NCBI GenBank assembly: GCA_003641465.1
Contig: QNAJ01000106.1
Coordinates: 1-5,863, forward strand
DNA from: Verrucomicrobiota bacterium
Lineage (GTDB): Bacteria; Verrucomicrobiota; Kiritimatiellia; B70-G9
Reading direction: 5' to 3'
Length of the DNA stretch: 5,863 bases
Made by a program: the position numbers and the translations under genes. Below are positions 5,267 through 5,863 of this stretch, one piece after another. Numbering within the stretch: the stretch's first letter is position 1; each line of letters begins with the position of its first letter. Below the pieces are notes generated by a model. It worked only from the letters and a program-made list of their open reading frames with translations. It had not been told where the DNA came from and did no database searches.

Positions 5267-5863
5267 TCACGGGTCCAGGCCGAATTTCCGGCGATAAGCG
5301 GGAACCTCAACCATGGGGGGGCGTTCCTCTTCGACGATCCGATGCTGCACCAGCTCGTACTGACCGGCTCGGACCTGGAACTGACGCAATACTTGGGCCA
5401 GCGGGCGGGTTTCCTGCAGAATACCCGCCGAGCGTGTCCGTGAGATAAAAGCCTGCAGGACACCGAAGGCCATCCGGCCCAGATCGTAGATGGACTGGTT
5501 ACGATGCACTCTGCGATCCAGGTCGGTCTGGGCAAACGCCTCCAGGCCCCAGCGGCAGTACACGTCAATGAGGTGGGCGGTCTCCACACCGTACCCGATG
5601 GGAAAAGGTATCTTTTCCAACACTTCGCGTCGCACGGCGTACTCGCCGGAGAGGGGCTGAATGATCGCCGTCAACTCCGGGAAGAAGAGGGAAAAGAGCG
5701 GGCGCACAAGAATCTCGGTAACCCGGCCGCCGCCCGAGGGGCGCACCTCCGGACCTAACGCCAGGGGCCGGTCATAGAAAGCCTTCACATATTTTATGTC
5801 CGGCCGGGAGACCAGAGGGCCCACCAGACCGTAAACGAAATGCGGGCGTATGTTCTTTATGTC
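5267..5863 (-). CDS. gpgS: Glucosyl-3-phosphoglycerate synthase, 5'-truncated by the window edge
   Basis: The C-terminal 198 residues of a GT81 enzyme are present; about 135 more should lie beyond the right edge. GpgS transfers glucose from an NDP-glucose to D-3-phosphoglycerate, giving glucosyl-3-phosphoglycerate, precursor of glucosylglycerate solutes. The fragment starts at the Asp that aligns with the last residue of the metal-binding DxD motif (DIKN). Then come VYGLVGPL (10-17), VKAFYDRPL (26-34), the acceptor loop GGGRVTE (44-50), QPLSGEYA (69-76), GYGVE (90-94) and RVHRN (118-122) with the metal-ligand His120. Spacing from GGGR to HRN equals, as I recall it, that of the mycobacterial enzyme (R185, Y229, E232, H258). 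These motifs favour GpgS over mannosyl-3-phosphoglycerate synthase. The gene leads a compact set with the GT4 and HAD genes. Its promoter is outside the window. Confidence 0.92.
   Translation of the reverse strand, partial: DIKNIRPHFVYGLVGPLVSRPDIKYVKAFYDRPLALGPEVRPSGGGRVTEILVRPLFSLFFPELTAIIQPLSGEYAVRREVLEKIPFPIGYGVETAHLIDVYCRWGLEAFAQTDLDRRVHRNQSIYDLGRMAFGVLQAFISRTRSAGILQETRPLAQVLRQFQVRAGQYELVQHRIVEEERPPMVEVPAYRRKFGLDP

Noticed and set aside
5263..5589. 109-codon N-terminal extension of the GT4 frame
   Set aside because: This part overlaps gpgS in another frame and reads as Arg/Trp/Ser-rich nonsense. The GT4 fold begins at the ATG at 5262.

Overview
This is a GC-rich bacterial window. All recognisable protein genes lie on the minus strand, so reading order runs from the right edge to the left. 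No ribosomal marker is present and I cannot name a phylum. A Sec-type signal peptide on a GH10-like glycosidase and a GpgS-type compatible-solute synthase suggest a free-living bacterium that handles plant polysaccharide and osmotic or thermal stress.

Right half (about 2896-5863, minus): a tightly packed run of three genes. It starts with glucosyl-3-phosphoglycerate synthase (gpgS, cut by the window edge at the last Asp of its DxD motif). A GT4 glycosyltransferase follows 4 bp after the gpgS stop, and a HAD-family hydrolase follows 3 bp after the GT4 stop. Read together, they look like a phosphorylating pathway to a glycosylated glucosylglycerate: GpgS makes glucosyl-3-phosphoglycerate, the GT4 enzyme adds a second sugar, and the HAD enzyme removes the phosphate. 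The gpgS step is well supported. The roles of the other two are inferred from family and gene order, by analogy with the GpgS/MggA route to mannosylglucosylglycerate in Petrotoga.

Middle (967-2808, minus): cutA (divalent-cation tolerance protein family) follows 87 bp later with its own strong Shine-Dalgarno. After a possible terminator comes a secreted GH10-like glycosidase. It keeps both catalytic glutamates but has lost several aromatic and basic residues that normally line the xylan-binding -1 subsite.

Left (1-966): a tRNA-Asn(GTT) on the minus strand with encoded CCA and a consensus -35 promoter. A plus-strand intrinsic terminator, ending an unidentified transcript that enters from the left edge, stops 3 bp from the tRNA's CCA end. 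Between tRNA and GH10 is about 650 bp without a convincing gene. It is rich in inverted repeats, including five near-contiguous small palindromes (572-629) followed by a T-run, and a chain of mutually exclusive GCGGG/CCCGC arms (717-751). This stretch and the three-gene solute cluster are the parts most worth a second look.
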